Source: Gymnothorax reevesii (lineage: Eukaryota; Chordata; Actinopteri; Anguilliformes; Muraenidae). From it: a stretch of 64,000 nucleotides of DNA. A program made the translations under genes and the position numbers. The stretch covers positions 47,714,501 to 47,778,500 of the forward strand of contig CM056573.1 in the NCBI GenBank assembly GCA_029721435.1, read 5' to 3'. Numbering within the stretch: position 1 is the first letter of the stretch; the number at the start of each line of letters is the position of its first letter. Positions 1 to 13,164 of this stretch are shown in pieces. The notes below the pieces were generated by a model, which saw nothing but the letters and a program-made list of their open reading frames with translations, was not told the origin of the DNA and did not search any database.

Positions 1-251
1 TGGGCCCATTTAGTAATATCAATGACAGAATCATGCTGGTGAGTGAGGCAGTGGCGTCTGAGGGCCCAAAGATCACGGGCATCCAGTAAAGATCTTTGGA
101 CTTGTCCCTTGCGCACAGAGATTTTTCCAGTTTCTCTGAATTTTTTGATGATGTTATGCGCTGTTGATGATGAGACCTTCAATGCCTTTGCAATTTGACG
201 TTGATAATTTTTTTTACACAAGACTTCACAGATTGGAGACCCTCTGGCCAT
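1..251 (-). pseudogene. Tc1-like transposase, N-terminal fragment
   Basis: A minus-strand frame beginning at the ATG at 251-249 aligns with the start of the transposase in the copy at 18703. It covers the N-terminal helix-turn-helix DNA-binding part, and the catalytic DDE part would lie left of the window. Poly-T slippage near 205-215 disturbs the frame. It is a relic, judged by comparison with the other copy in this window. Confidence 0.7.
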
Positions 252-283
252 CTTTACTTCCGAGAGACTCAGTATCTCTAAGA

Positions 284-490
284 CAGGGGTGTCCAAACTT
301 GTCTATAAAGGGCCGGTGTGGGTGCTGGTTTTTGTTCTAGTCAGCAGTGCTACAGCACCTGAATCCACTAATTAACTAATCAGGCGGTTCAATCAGGACC
401 CTGGTGGGTAGAATCAAGTGTGTTAGCGCTGGGCTCTAACAAAAACCAGCACCCACACCGGCCCTTTCTGGATTAGATTGGACACCCCTG
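284..490. mobile_element. hAT-type miniature element with perfect 8-bp target duplication
   Basis: The 207-bp element starts CAGGGGTGTCCAA and ends with the exact reverse complement. It is flanked by CTCTAAGA at 276-283 and again at 491-498. An 8-bp duplication with CAG...CTG ends is the hallmark of hAT transposons. Internal sub-terminal inverted arms (around 'gccggtgtgggtgctgg' and its complement) let the whole element fold. It has no coding capacity. It interrupts the Tc1-like copy, so it is the younger of the two. Confidence 0.9.
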
Positions 491-820
491 CTCTAAGACA
501 TCTCTTTTATAGCCAATCATGTTATACACCTGATGGTAGTTAACTAAATTACTTGCTAAATGTTCTTTCAGCTGATAATCTTATATATTAATTGCTTTTT
601 CAGCCTTTTTTTTTGCCTGTGTCCCAACTTTTTTGCGACCTGTTGCAGCCAGAAATAAGCTAATTTTTTGGATAAAAATGTAAAATGTCTCAATTTCAAC
701 ATTTAAAATGTTATCTGCTTCTGTATGTTCTATTGTAAATAACATGTTGGCTCTTGTGATCTGAAAGTCCTTGTATCACAATTTACACTTTATCCCAACT
801 ATTTCGGAATCGGGGTTGTA

Positions 821-3213
821 GATTTTTTTATGTTGTTTTATAAGAACAGATCCTTTATGGCTCACACAAATGGCCCAATGGAATTTATAATGGTTAAAAC
901 CATAAACGTGTGTCTAAAAATCATCGATACATTCATAGTTTAAAGAGTATTTACAGAGACAAATATTGAATGAAAGAATGGAAACTTGAATGTTTCATCC
1001 GTATTGTGGTGATTCTGTAGCGGGCACAGGATGGATTTTTCCAGCTATATTTCAAGTGCACTCGTACCTTTGAAGACACAGTCGATGTCAGTTATTTTTT
1101 ATTTATAGTATTGATTGATCAAGTGGCCACAGCTCCTCTGAAAAAGAGATTTTAATGTGAATGGGACTCACCGGGGTTAGGAAAGAATACGTAAGATAAA
1201 TTGAAGTCTGCTGCGAGGATGTTTGTGGAGGTCTGCCCATCTGCTTAGGAGAAATAGTTACCCGATGGCCACAGATAGTCAGCCAGTGGTTTGAGGCATG
1301 ACACTGATGTTAACCACATATCTTGGCTTCCTCAGTCACAGAGCCTTACTGCAAGCAAAATGAACATTTATGGGATATTCTGGAGCAACGCCTGAGGCAG
1401 CATTTTCCACGTCTAGTATCCACTAAGTCTGACGTGCTTCACTTTCCCTTGAAGGGTGGTGTTATATTCCTCCTGTAGCTTTCCAGATGCTAATAGACAC
1501 TAATGTTACTGAGCATGTAGCCCATACATGGCCATGCTTGTTGGTCCAACACCATAGTATGGGAATTAATTCTGATGTTTCTTTCTTTTTTTTTTCTGTT
1601 CACTTCCACTGCTAAAGTGATCTAGTGAATGCACACACGCGCAGACATGCAGACAATTACACATGCACTCAGACAATTTTGGAGGATTTATTTTTGATGC
1701 GTGTAATTTAAGAATACATCCTGCTTCCACATCATTACCATGTAAAACCAGCTGTGTCTAAAAATATCTGTTTGAATATCTCTCTAAAATTTCCCTGCCT
1801 CACATGGTACATCTGAACAATATCCGCAGCGTACTCTAGAGTTCGCAGGGCCTGGCAGCTGGGTCATCAAAATCGCTCAAAACATGCTGTAAACTTTGTA
1901 CTCACTAAAGTTGCTCACCCACATGCAGTATCTCCTGGGGAAACACTGCTTGATGTGCAGATATGGTGTAAACATAAAGACCTCGTGTCATACTCATCCA
2001 TTTTGCAATAACTGAACAGTGGGAATACCAGAAGGCTTCTCTACAGGACATTCCTTCAGCAATGTGCATAGCTTCTGTTTGTGTGTCCGTGCGTGTGTGT
2101 GTCTGCTTGTTTCTGTTGGTCTGTGAATGTAGTTATGCATATTTTTCCAAGTATTTCATGTCTCTAAGTCATTTTTAAACTTGTTAGAAACCAAAAATAG
2201 CAAAACCTGTCGTAACAACTGGTAGTGTTTGACTTCGGAATGACGAAGTCACAGTCACATTCCATCTCACAGGCTGAAGCTGTGGCAAACTGCTTCCGAC
2301 GGATCTGACTCAGTATATCTGGTGTGAAGCAAGGCTGGTGTGAAGCATGCCTCTCTGTCTTAGTCTCAGTGCTCTACAAAAGCAGGACAGGACAGGACAG
2401 GCGAAGCCTGTGGCAAGCTTAGAGATTTTTGCAATGCCCTGCATTTACAGAACAAGCCATAAGCTCTGCCCTCTCCAAGCCACTAACTCTAGGCATGTTT
2501 TATTTTTGGGAAGCATGCCTGCCATTATCTCTTCAGGAGAGACTTATAGAAGAATTTCTTCATGTGGTCTTGAGCGGTGTCTGAAGAAACTGCTCGGAGA
2601 AGGCCGAGAATCCTGCTCTGCTGTGCATTCCTTTTTCAGATAAGAGAAATTGCTTTATTATGCTGGACTGGAGTGGAATTGATAAGTGCCTCCTTTAGGA
2701 AAACATGCGCTGTGAGCTAGCAGCCCAGACATCTGCTTAAGGCAATATTCTGTATGTTTGAAGTGGTTTTGGAAATCTAACTGAACGAGTGAGCAGATTT
2801 TGTCAGTGACCAAAAAGGACTGCATTTTCTAATAGCACTGAAGGTGAAATTGGAGAGATATGCAGCAACAGACTATTCATGGCCAGTACCAATCTAATAA
2901 CAGCTTGGTTAGTAAAAATCAAAGTCCAACGCATTGCAAAGGGATATAGGGGCCTATTATGACAGCCTGAATGCAGTCAGTAAACACAAGTGCTAATGGT
3001 GTCACAGATCAAAATTGGGCGTTCTAGTTTGATTCATGTGATTTCGTCACATGAGGCCATAGCGCAGCTGTGGCGCTATTGTCCATAGGGTTGGACTAAG
3101 ATTAATTAATTACCTATGGGGATTTGGGGGTGGGAGGGTTGGTGTGAGTGGGTTGGATCCACTAAGGGCAATTGGATTAGCTGCTGTCATTGTCTTTAAA
3201 ATCACTGTGTTCA
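821..3213. other. No gene recognised; upstream of the visible chn2 exons
   Basis: I see no splice-flanked exon, RNA gene or recognisable repeat in this AT-rich stretch. A short GT-rich tract lies near 2085-2105. The 98-codon frame at 2347-2643 resembles nothing I know and has no supporting signals. The missing first exon of long-form chn2 could be here in principle, but I found no plausible serine-rich N-terminal sequence with a donor site of the right phase. Confidence 0.5.
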
Positions 3214-4267
3214 AGGGGACCTAACATGCTGATCCTTCTTTTAATGCATATTAGTAATGTTATAATGTTGGTTGTCCATGCTCAACCTCTGAAAAGTTTC
3301 TAAACATAAGATACAGGGATTTTGCCGTAATCCAAGAACGTGATTTCGTGAGCGTGATTTCCTCACTGAACAGCTCTTCCAGAGATCTTCACGAGATCTG
3401 GGTAAAACCTGATGTCAGCTTGTGCCGTCCAATTAGTGCAGACCTAGTCAAAGCCAACCACTGCGCTGGACCTGCCCACACCAGAAACTATTATATAGTT
3501 TTTATTATATTTTTATATAATATATATTTATTTATTTTATTATAATATTTATTATAGTTTATTATTATATTTTATTATATTTTATTATTTATATATTATA
3601 TAGAAATATTTCTCTTACAAAAGACGATACCACCAGAAATCAGTGGGTGGGTTTTTTCGTTTGCTGGCAGCAAACAGCCACGGCCAAAGGGAACGTTAGC
3701 TGCTTGTGCTCAGCATTTCACCAAAGACAGCTTTGTCAATAAAGGATAATTCAACACAGGATAAGCATTTCAGCTGCTTCTCAAACCCGAGGCAGTTGCA
3801 TCGATCAAGCACGTGGAGCCACAAGCTGTAAGTAACCATATAACAGCAAATAATGTAAGTGAAGCTAATGTGTTATGGGTGGCTAACAGGACCGCTAGCG
3901 ATAGTTAGCAGTAACAACTGGCCTCAAACGCAGGCTTTGTAAAATGTCTGAAGATAAAGCCTGTATCTGTCGCGACTGTCCGTGACTCACAGTCACAGAA
4001 GCTGTAAGTTGCTTTTACTGCATAAGCCAACCTGACGTGATAGCCAGTTGATTGTGGCTGTAGCACAGTGCCAACATAGCCAAGTTACTGTTGCTAATGT
4101 TTGTGTCCTAAATATGCAAAAGTGATATCAGGGGAAATTCTTCAGAAAGTGTGTGAGCATAAACCTCATTTGAAGCTAACTTTTAATACTTGTTTGTAAT
4201 TTGGATGCTTGGTACAACAGAACTTGCTGTCTGTAAAACCTGTATTGCAAGGGTTTGTCTCTGTGGT

Positions 4268-4437
4268 TATGACCGCTCGGTTACCAGCTACTGCATGTTA
4301 GTTTGCATGTCGTGCTAATTAAAAATGCTCCCGGTTAACGTATATGCAGTAATTCTGATCGGTATGCTTGTGTTACTTCGGTAAGCATCAATGTGGCAGT
4401 TAATCATAACTTTGCCCGATTGTAGCCACTACAGTTA
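4268..4437. repeat. Internal direct repeat of TTAA element, unit 1
   Basis: This block, which includes 'gatcggtatgcttgtgttac', recurs at 4847-5008 in the same orientation with scattered differences. The duplication is internal to copy 1. Confidence 0.8.
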
Positions 4438-4846
4438 GTGATCGCTTCACTTATCCATGACTGGGATCAGCCGGATACTTCAGAAATGTCAGAGCAAGTT
4501 CTCTGGTGCTACCATGAAAGCAATGCGAAACGCAGAAGCGTTGCCGATTTACAAATGATTTCTCTGCACTACCTTGACATAATTTCATCTAATTTCATCA
4601 TATTGTTGTGCCTAATAAAAAGCAGAAAAAGGCAGAGATTAAATAGGTAATTCTTTCCTGAAGAAGTGATCGATTCGCTAGCTCCACATAAGCAACTTGT
4701 CCGTGCTAACAGAATTTACGGTCTGCAAAACCTGTATTATATTCATAACATAACCAAGCTCTCTCTAGCTGTCGCGTACTATCCATAAAGCTGCTTTCAC
4801 ATCAGACACGAAACAATTTTTTTGTGCGACAGATTACATTCAAAGT

Positions 4847-5008
4847 CATGACCACTTATCAGCTACTGCATGTTAGTTTGCGTGCTCTGCTAATTATGCT
4901 CCTGGTTAAATTATATGCAGCAATTCTGATCGGTATGCTTGTGTTACTTCGGTAAGCATCAATGTGGCAGTTTCATCATAACGTTGCCTGATTGTAGCCA
5001 CTACAGTT
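4847..5008. repeat. Internal direct repeat of TTAA element, unit 2
   Basis: This is the partner of 4268-4437. Both end with 'ttgtagccactacagtt' and then diverge, which marks the limit of the duplicated block. Confidence 0.8.
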
Positions 5009-6049
5009 GAAGCTAACCGGAGAGGTGCTGTATCTGTCTGCCGAGTTGGGCTGCAGTTAGACCAGACGTAGATTTTGCACTGCTTGGGGTGTGTTTTTGG
5101 GTGCTTATGAAACGATGGCTTCTGTAAAACCTGCTTTATGTTCATGACATAACTGAAGCTCTGTCCAGCTCTCGCACGCTATCCATAATGCACCCATTTT
5201 CCGCGAGGAAAAGCTGGTCATTCCGAAGCAATAAGTAAACCATCACCACGGGCAATTTCTGAAAAGGCCGTTTAGCTTGGAGCTTTCGCCCCTCCGTCAT
5301 ATACCAGCGCGGAAGCTGTTCGTTTCTCCACGCTAACAACACACCACAGCTAAGCACATGAACCAGCAGGTTCTAATAATCACAGAAGCAGTCCTTAAGC
5401 TGTTGGTCCACTTTTAGCTGCCCCTCACTGTCCATGTTTCCCTCTAAACTCAGACCCATCGGATTTCTACGGTCTCAGGTCTACACTTGGGCATGTCGAC
5501 CTGTTCTACAAATGTGTCTGTATGTGGATTCTAGCTTCCCCTGCATCCAAGCTAGGAGTAGTAAAATCGGTGTACTCACCAACTGTTGCTGTGACAAACT
5601 GGAGCCGATAGCAAATTCGTGCTTGAGCTGCCAGACTTGGCACTGCGTCCTCCACTTAGCCGTTGCATTTATTTGAACAAGTTAATTTCATTAGATCTAT
5701 ACTAATGTACTGCGTTTTATAGCAGAATTTCCCCGCTGATTCCTTAGCTCAGATGACAGATGCGTGTCACGTTTCACTGTGACACTGCATCGTCCCGCCT
5801 AGATCCGCCCACAGAGAGCTGGCCAGTCAGAAGAAAGTGGGCACACGGGGAGTGGAGGCCATAGCGGAAGAGCCACCCCAATGAGGTGTTTCAGGCAGAG
5901 ACTACTATGGACTACAAATGGGGTTTTTTGAGAATAGCAGTACGAGCTAAATAAGTACCCTTTTTTTACTTTGCGCGATCAGGAGTACTCTAGGAGAGTT
6001 AAAGACCAAAATATAAACTTGGAAAAATAGCATATTAGGTCCCTTTTAA

Positions 6050-9000
6050 TGCCATAGTGACCTGGCTAGTTTGTCAGAAGACGCTCACCATGCTACGATG
6101 TGCTCATGCATGAAGGCATTTGGGGGATAGAGGTCGATTCACCTGGTTAAAAGGGCAAGACTAAAGTTAATTATTTGCATTTCCCTCACAAAAATAAAAT
6201 ATCCATGTATAAAAAATACCTCTTCACCCTTACCTTCCATTGGACCGCAACACCTTTTTATAGGAAATATTCATTGGGTACATATAAATTAAAATGGGAG
6301 AGGAAACAATATGTGTTTATTAGCGAACAGCTCCACTTACTAAGATTCAGTTCCATGAAACTGCCATAAAGCAGCAACATTTGCATTGAAAGGTGGTTTT
6401 GGTGAGTCAAAATGCAAATGAGGTCTATGGCACGAAAATTGCACAACTCCTGCATTATGCATTTACACATCTCCAATTGTCTTGTCCAACCCCTGTAGAT
6501 GCAAACACTTTTATTTTAGATTCAGAGACTACCAAACTGGGAGGCGATAAATATACCATTTCCAGCAGATGAAATAGTGCATAACATTACTGCTGCATGT
6601 GTTTCCTTTTGCAAAGGCATCAAGAAAGAGCCTGTGTTGTAATGTACAGTTTGTTGTGGAAAATTTGTAGGATGGTGGTGGAGTGGGCATTGAGCATGTA
6701 AGAAGTATTTTCTACTTCGTTAGACCAACTATCTTCTCTTTAGAAAACAATGTCATTTTCAAATTGATTACTGTGCTGCTTGGGAAAACTAATTATGTCT
6801 CTTATAATGGAGTCTTTAAGCATGAAAAGATTAAAAGTCAAATTTGCAAGAATCAACTGGTTTGGGTCCTTCCAAGCGTTCTTATGAGGAAAACAGGTAT
6901 CTCATTTGGATGATTTTTTTTTTTTTTTACATGTAAAATACCTGCCCTTGATTTTTGCAGTGGACCAAGTAATTTAAATAATTTTCTATCACTGAATTAT
7001 GAAAATGAATAATTCATCTCTTCTTGTACTACGTATTTAGTTTGGTTCTTATGTAGTATTATGAGCTGCTTGATATTTTGCTTGTTCTGTCTGAATCTGT
7101 CATTTCCAGCCTGTTCCGTCTGTGTCCCACCGTCCTTCTTCTCTGTCTGCGGATGAGTGATTCATCTTGGTTGACTGTTTAAAAGTGTGTAAGAGACAGA
7201 CTAAGCAATGCTCCACCCAGACTGCGCTCTAATGTTTACATGTGACCCATTATAGCATGCGGTCCAATCTTTTCTCTTAAAACAGTTTTAAGGAACTTCT
7301 TGCTTGTGTAAATGTTGGCAACGAGACGGAGATTTGCTGACGCCTAGTTGTCTGAAATTGCTGAAAGAGACACCCTGTGACTGAAACAAGAGGAGAACAC
7401 ATCTGGGACAGGATTCTCTTGCTCTTAAATCTGGACATTTAAGGCATCGCCAAACCTTGTCCTTAAACACCAATTTTTTGCAGCTTGCTTGCTTGAGTCT
7501 TTCTACACACTGGGCTCATGCCCTCGTGTGTAATTATGTGATCCACTGGAAATGTGATATTCTCGCCTTCCACATAAGAGCTAGCCGAGGTCACTTTTGT
7601 TTCTTACTTCTGAACAGAAATGTCAAATATGTGTCTATATCCTTCAAATTGGTCAGCTGATTACCTAAATTTGGACCGAAAGACATTTGGCTCCAATAAA
7701 CCCAGAAAGACACGTCTGAAAATAAAGTAGTATCTTAAAATTTTCCTGTTTTGAATCATTATCCATTTTATAACACTTGAATCACTGTTGGCCTCTCCAC
7801 TGCTCTCGATCCACCTTCCTCCTCTGCCTCAGGATACCATGACGAGAGTACAGGCAACAGCTTTCATCTTAGACTACTATTGGCTGTAAATTTGCGGTAG
7901 TTCCTGATATTAAACTACTGGGAGTGCTATTACTAAAATGGTTACATATATTTTGTTTCCTTTTCTAGAAAGCATCGTAAAGAACCTGGAACATTAAAAA
8001 AATCCTGAAGGCATTCTTTTGAATGAAAGGTGGCTGATTTACACAAAAAGGCTGTTCTGTTCAGCCGAGGCAATCGGTTGTAATAATTTGGGACCTGCAT
8101 GTGCTCTCTCCGCTATAACTCAATTTTATTTCAGCCTTAGTACCTCTTTCAAAATCGTTACACCTGTGGCTTTACTAGAGGGTATCATGAAAGTAAGATT
8201 TGAGAAACATAATTACACCCATCTATCCAGCTATATAATCTCCGTCCGAAGAACAGCCCATTGAGTAATATTTGCAATACGGACAAATTTTATGGGGGAT
8301 TGTGCCCTAGTGTTTTAGCGTCGTATTCTGATTACTTTAATACATGCCTTCAGGGGTTGTAAAAATAAAAAAGAGAGAGAGGAAAAAAAAGAAAATAAAT
8401 TCACTTAAAATACTTGTTGTTATTTTGCTCTGTGAAGACCATAGAATTAAACTTTTGATACTATTTATTTTCTCATTTGGATGTTTTTTTTTAAAGCATT
8501 ATTTGATTTTATCTTTAAGCAGTGTTTAACTTACATGACAGCTTTTCGTCAATTAGATAGTTGCTCTTTCCATCAGAATTATTTCATTACGTTTATTCTT
8601 CAGGTAGATTCTGAGACAAAATGTGCACTGAAATTTTGTCATAGTTATTTTGATTTTAAGAGTAGCAAATGATGTCCAGGTGTCACCATTTTAGTTGATC
8701 TGGTCTCGCTACACAGCCACAGTCTTTCCTGGATTCTTATGAGGCTTATCTATACAGTAAATCTATCTGGCAATCAATCTTCAGGGCTAGACAAGGCACT
8801 GCAGTTTTAGCTCCACCAGACTCACAATGTTCGGTACACCACACCCACAGTGGTTTGCCGCAGTGAAAAGAGACATTTTCATCCTGTCATTTCCAGGCAG
8901 TTTTGAGCTAGAGTATTGAAAAGCAGTCTATTCATAGAACCTGTATCATAAAGTTACAGGACAATAATAATGGAAAAACATATGTTAATAATCAGCAGCA

Positions 9001-9190
9001 ACAATCTGAACTTACCCACGTGTGGATTCTAAAATGTATGAAATACAATGTTTTTCATCATAAAAATTAATTTTGTTCAGGTAATGAATGATGAAAATGT
9101 GCTAAATCCTGCAAGTATAGCATGTAATCAGCTTGCAGTTCTACCTGCTGTAATCACCTTTTTGGTTTGCTACAATGTTGAATTTGTATA
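6050..9190. other. No gene recognised
   Basis: AT-rich sequence with only short open frames (under about 85 codons), none with a recognisable protein or usable splice sites. I see no terminal inverted repeats or tandem arrays of note. This is intergenic or, if the long-form first exon lies further left, chn2 intron. Confidence 0.5.
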
Positions 9191-10217
9191 GGGGCCATTC
9201 TCTGAAATATGAGCCTGCAAGGGCAAATTTTCAAATAAGCTCCATTCTACTGTTCTAGTTAAGGATTGCAAATGCCAATTTCAGAAAAATTGCTTTTTGG
9301 GGCAAAATTTCCCAACTTTAAAGTTCTTTAGTTTTCACCACTTTCTGAGATATGGGTCATTCTTGAAATTAACGTAATCTTTATGTGATTTGGATGAGTA
9401 GGATGAGTTCTCAGCAGCAGAAATAATTTATTGTTGAGGTAGTTATTTTTCAACTTTTGCAGCAAAAGTCCCTGAAGAAATAAACGTTGCCCTCTTTAAG
9501 GGGGTCAAAATGTATGGTGTTGAATGATGTCACACACGTAACGCATAGCGACAAAAGTTTTTTATAAAATTAATAAATCCAATGGAAAATATGAAAAACC
9601 TGAGACATTCCTTCCATGCTTCGAGGGCATAACTTCCTCAGTCCCACAAATAGAATCTGCTTTATAGCCAAAAATGTACCCGTCACACACATAATGCGGT
9701 GGTGCATGTGTGACATTTGATGTTACGTGTGTGACCAAAGTACAAAGCCTGTGCTATGACAGGACATTAATGACCTGTTTCCTTTATCCTTAGACTAGTA
9801 AAGGTTTAGTTCACGCTTCCGTCACAAGGTAGTCTAGCTGATCTCTATCCAGAACAAAAACAATGACGACTAAAGCCTTCAACATGAAGGTCAGCCACCC
9901 CATGACTTGACCAAAATATTTTGCCAGATTTTTGCAACTTTGATGTGAATACCCATGTGCAAAGCAGGAAAGAATTTAGATGTAATACCATGGAATATGT
10001 AATGTTCAGAAAGTAAAGTGAAAATTCTGTTAGTTGGATTAAATTATGCCCTTTGCGCAGAAGCCAAACACGGCCATTTATGCGTTACCGTATGTAATGC
10101 TTTATAATTCAAGATTTAAACTTCATAGAGAGGGGGGATATGGCTCAACTGAGATAATACACTTGCAGCATTTAGTATTACATTGTATTTTGGTTAATTT
10201 TCATGACTTTGGTAGAG

Positions 10218-10430
10218 CAGTGGTTTCCAAACCTCTCCTGGCGTACCCTTTGTTCTGCATGCTTTAGATCTTTCCCTGCTCCAGCCCAGGTGATTCAAAT
10301 GATTTGCTTATTATCAACCAGCTTCTGGGGTTAATTATGATTTGATTATTTGAATCACCTGTGCTGAAGCAGGGAGCGAGCTAAAGCATGCAGTACAAGG
10401 GGTACGCCAGGAGAGGTTTGGGAAACACTG
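10218..10430. mobile_element. hAT-type miniature element, about 213 bp
   Basis: The element begins CAGTGGTTTCCAAACCTCTC and ends with the near-perfect reverse complement of CAGTGTTTCCCAAACCTCTC. The inverted ends extend beyond 45 bases with few mismatches. The left flank is TGGTAGAG. The right flank was split by the LTR retrotransposon; joining the bases on its two sides gives ATGTAGAG, which matches six of eight bases. There is no coding capacity. Confidence 0.8.
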
Positions 10431-10434
10431 ATGT

Positions 10435-10874
10435 TGTGATGGCTGGTGAGTTTGAGATGCCAGTGGCCAGAATAAAAGGGGAAACAGCAGAAGAGAGAGA
10501 GAGAGACACAAATTAAATATGAGAGTAAGACTCACGCTTCCAACGGACCTAGATGTCGTCCGAGGCAAGGAAGCAAGGCGAGCTCGACAGGACAAAAAGA
10601 AACGGAAAAAACAGAAAGATTCCCTTGCTATCTAGAACTTCTCAAATATGCAGCTAAACCCTAAATAATTGTATTACTAGAGACCTTACCGGCTAAAGTG
10701 CAAACATAACACTGACAGTCTAGCAAGAGAAGTGAGGCAGAACTAGGGCTTAAATAGAATCCGGGCAACGCCCCCAATTAATGCCAGCTGGTCCAGGAAT
10801 CCGATTGAGAGCAAAACGATATCTTCCCAGACGAGAGCAACAAAGAAAGCTCTCAAAGCCTCCAAACCATGACA
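10435..10874 (-). repeat. 3' LTR of the retrotransposon (left copy)
   Basis: Read on the minus strand the LTR begins TGTCATGG and ends CCATCACA. It matches 14335-14781 along its length with scattered substitutions and small indels, so insertion is not recent. A purine-rich tract next to its inner edge (minus strand AGAGGGGGG, about 10880-10888) is the likely polypurine tract. Confidence 0.9.
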
Positions 10875-10929
10875 GGACACCCCCCTCTAAGGGACAGCTC
10901 CTGAAGTCCCCAAGGAACCCCGTGCACAG

Positions 10930-11060
10930 AACTCAGAAATTAGCGTGCTCCTCGGGGCCATATCCCCCCCCCCCCCTGTCCATGAGGAACTGGACCCCAC
11001 GACTATAACGCCTCTCGGCAAGAATGCGGCGCACGATGTAAACCAGCCCCCCCTCAACCA
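10930..11060 (-). pseudogene. Chromodomain remnant at the integrase C-terminus
   Basis: The minus strand reads VYIVRRILAERRYSRGVQFL, which fits the start of the chromodomain carried after integrase by sushi-type chromoviruses. A run of C (about 10966-10977 on the + strand) has replaced the following tryptophan-glutamate segment and shifted the frame, although GYGPEE is still readable after it. Chromodomains are known to guide integration to heterochromatin; this copy is broken. Confidence 0.65.
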
Positions 11061-11169
11061 TTCGCGGTGGCGGCAGGGGTGTGTTGGCAGGTGCCAGGAC
11101 GATAGTGCTAACTGGTTAAATCCGAGAGACATGGAAAGATGGATGGATGCGTAAAGATCTTAGGAGCTT

Positions 11170-13164
11170 TTACTGGACCGTGACCGGATTGATCTTCCAC
11201 ACTATCTTGAACGGGCCAATATAGTGGGGCGCCAGTTTTCGGGATTCAACCTTCAAGGGGAGGTCCCGGGTAGACAGCCAAACTCTCTGACCGACCCGAT
11301 AAGATGGGGCCAAACGACGCCTTCTATCAGTGGCAGATTTTTGTTTGAGTCCTGAGCGCAACGGAGAAGAACGGACCCTGGACCTAACCGACCGACAGCG
11401 ACGAATGAAATGATTGACCGAGGGAACCTAAGAGTCATTCTCAGTCTCAGGAAACAGCGGAGGTTGGTAACCCACCTGAGCCTCAAATGGGGAAAGACCT
11501 GTTGAGGAATTACTCTGTGAGTTATAGGCATACTCGGCCCATGCTAAACATCGACTCCATGAGGATGGATTATCTGCTGCCTAACATCGAAGAGTGTTTT
11601 CTAAAGACTGATTAGTGCGTTCAGTCTGCCCGTCAGTCTCTGGGTGAAACCCAGAGGAGACACTCACGGTGGCCCCCAACTGCTTGCAAAATGCCCGCCA
11701 GAATCTGGCCGTAAACTGAGGGCCTCGGTCAGAGACCACATCTTGCGGAAACCCATGCAGCCGGAACACATGGTTAACCACAAGAAGGGCCGTCTCCCAC
11801 GCTGAAGGCAACTTGGGTAGCGCAACAAAATGAGCAGCCTTAGAAAAACGGTCAGCCACTACCAGGATGATTGTGTTGCCATCAGATACAGGCAGCCCTG
11901 TTATGAAGTCTAATGCAAATATGCGTCCAAGGGTGCCTGGGAACGGGCAAAGGTCGCAGCAGGGTGCCCAGCCTAGTGGGAAGAATGTCCCCACTGGAGG
12001 ACCTGTGGCCTAACTGTAGGTGGAACAAACAAACAGTCAGGAGGCTCCCTCTAACCAGTGGCGCCACTCCTCAAGTGCCAGCTTGACCGCCAATAACTCC
12101 CGGTCACCAATGCTGTAATTGCGTTCCGCGGCGGACAAAGACTGGGAGGCGTATGCGCATGGGTGTAGCTTATTATCCCAACGAGGGAGCTGGGACAAAA
12201 TAGCACCCATGCCCACCTCTGAGACCAAATATATGTAGTACCCGTCCCCCTCCCGAATGCAAAACAAGTTATAAGCATTACAAAGATCTAGCTTCGTAAA
12301 AAATGACGCCTCCTGCAGATGTTCAAAAGCGGAATTTATTAACTGAAGGGGTGTTTTTAATGGTGATCTTATTCAAACCCCTATATCAATACAGGGTCTC
12401 AGACCGCCATCCTTCTTCCCCACAAAAAAAAATCCCGCTCAGGCAGAAAACGTGGACAGCCAAATAAAACCATTAGCGAGAGCTTCCTGAACATATTCTC
12501 GCATGGCCTTACGCTCAGGTCCTGGCAGCGAGTACAGCGAACGCCTAGGAGGAGTTGTACCAGGGTAGAGATTGATATCACAGCCGTACGGACAATGGGG
12601 AGTTAACATCGATGTTTGTTGCTTGCTAAACACTTTGGCGAGATTAGCATAGTCATTAGGAACAATAGAGGGTAAGCTAAAGTTCATGGTGGCCCCAAAT
12701 TCTTCACCCTGCTCTGAATCTAATGTCTCCATGACTGATTCAGAATCACTAAAATCCTCTAAAAGGTAATCGTCCTCTGGCTGTCGCTAATCAAATTGAG
12801 GATCTCATTCCAACCTCTCCTCTGCTCCTTTCTCTAGTCTAGGAGGGTACGGTGAGATAGCCTCCTCACACTCGCTACCGGCATCAGCCTGCCCCATAGC
12901 TTGATGTCTGGGAAAACAAGTTTCATTATCTCCACAATGAGAGTTGATATTGGTGCCCCAGCGGACCATAGGATTGTTCTGTTCCCCCCAACTGATGCAA
13001 GGTCTATGTTCCCGTAACCAAGAATGCCCTAAAACAATGGGAAAAGCAGGGGAACTGATTATAAAAAACCGAACCTCCTCAGAGTGGCCACCAATGGAGA
13101 TGAACATATTTAGCGGTTCAGAAACTTTGGTTATAACTCCTGTTCCAAGTGGGTGACCATCCAA
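11170..13164 (-). pseudogene. Retrotransposon pol remnant (protease end, RT, RNase H, integrase)
   Basis: In minus order I read the protease C-terminus (IVLGHSWLREH), the RT N-terminal segment (YPGTTPPRRSLYSLPGPE), a short REGDG segment, RNase H ([20 protein letters not shown]), the integrase core (DFITGLP, SDRGPQF and [17 protein letters not shown]) and a C-terminal [13 protein letters not shown]. From about 12235 the RT passes straight into RNase H, so the palm with the YxDD catalytic motif is missing. The RNase H end and the integrase HHCC finger are also lost. It cannot be active. Confidence 0.88.

Larger units (their letters stand above)
1..820 (-). mobile_element. Tc1-like DNA transposon A, cut by window start
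   Basis: This stretch closely matches the minus-strand transposon at 17470-18890, including the segment 'agatcacgggcatc' and the terminal inverted repeat. The terminal repeat at about 791-820 reads as the reverse complement of CAACCCCGATTCCGAAATAG, followed by TA. The transposase reads leftward and is cut by position 1. A hAT miniature element is inserted at 284-490. The copy is decayed and not functional. Confidence 0.85.
3214..6045 (-). mobile_element. TTAA-flanked DNA element, copy 1 (non-autonomous, about 2.8 kb)
   Basis: The right end reads GCATATTAGGTCCCTT and is followed by TTAA at 6046-6049. The left end reads AGGGGACCTAACATGC and is preceded by TTCA at 3210-3213, apparently a decayed TTAA. 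The ends are inverted repeats of each other, and a TTAA target duplication suggests the piggyBac superfamily. The interior matches copy 2 at 41807-44472 in reverse orientation over long blocks, for example 5380-5560 against 43590-43760. No transposase is recognisable. An AT-rich tract lies at 3490-3605. Confidence 0.7.
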
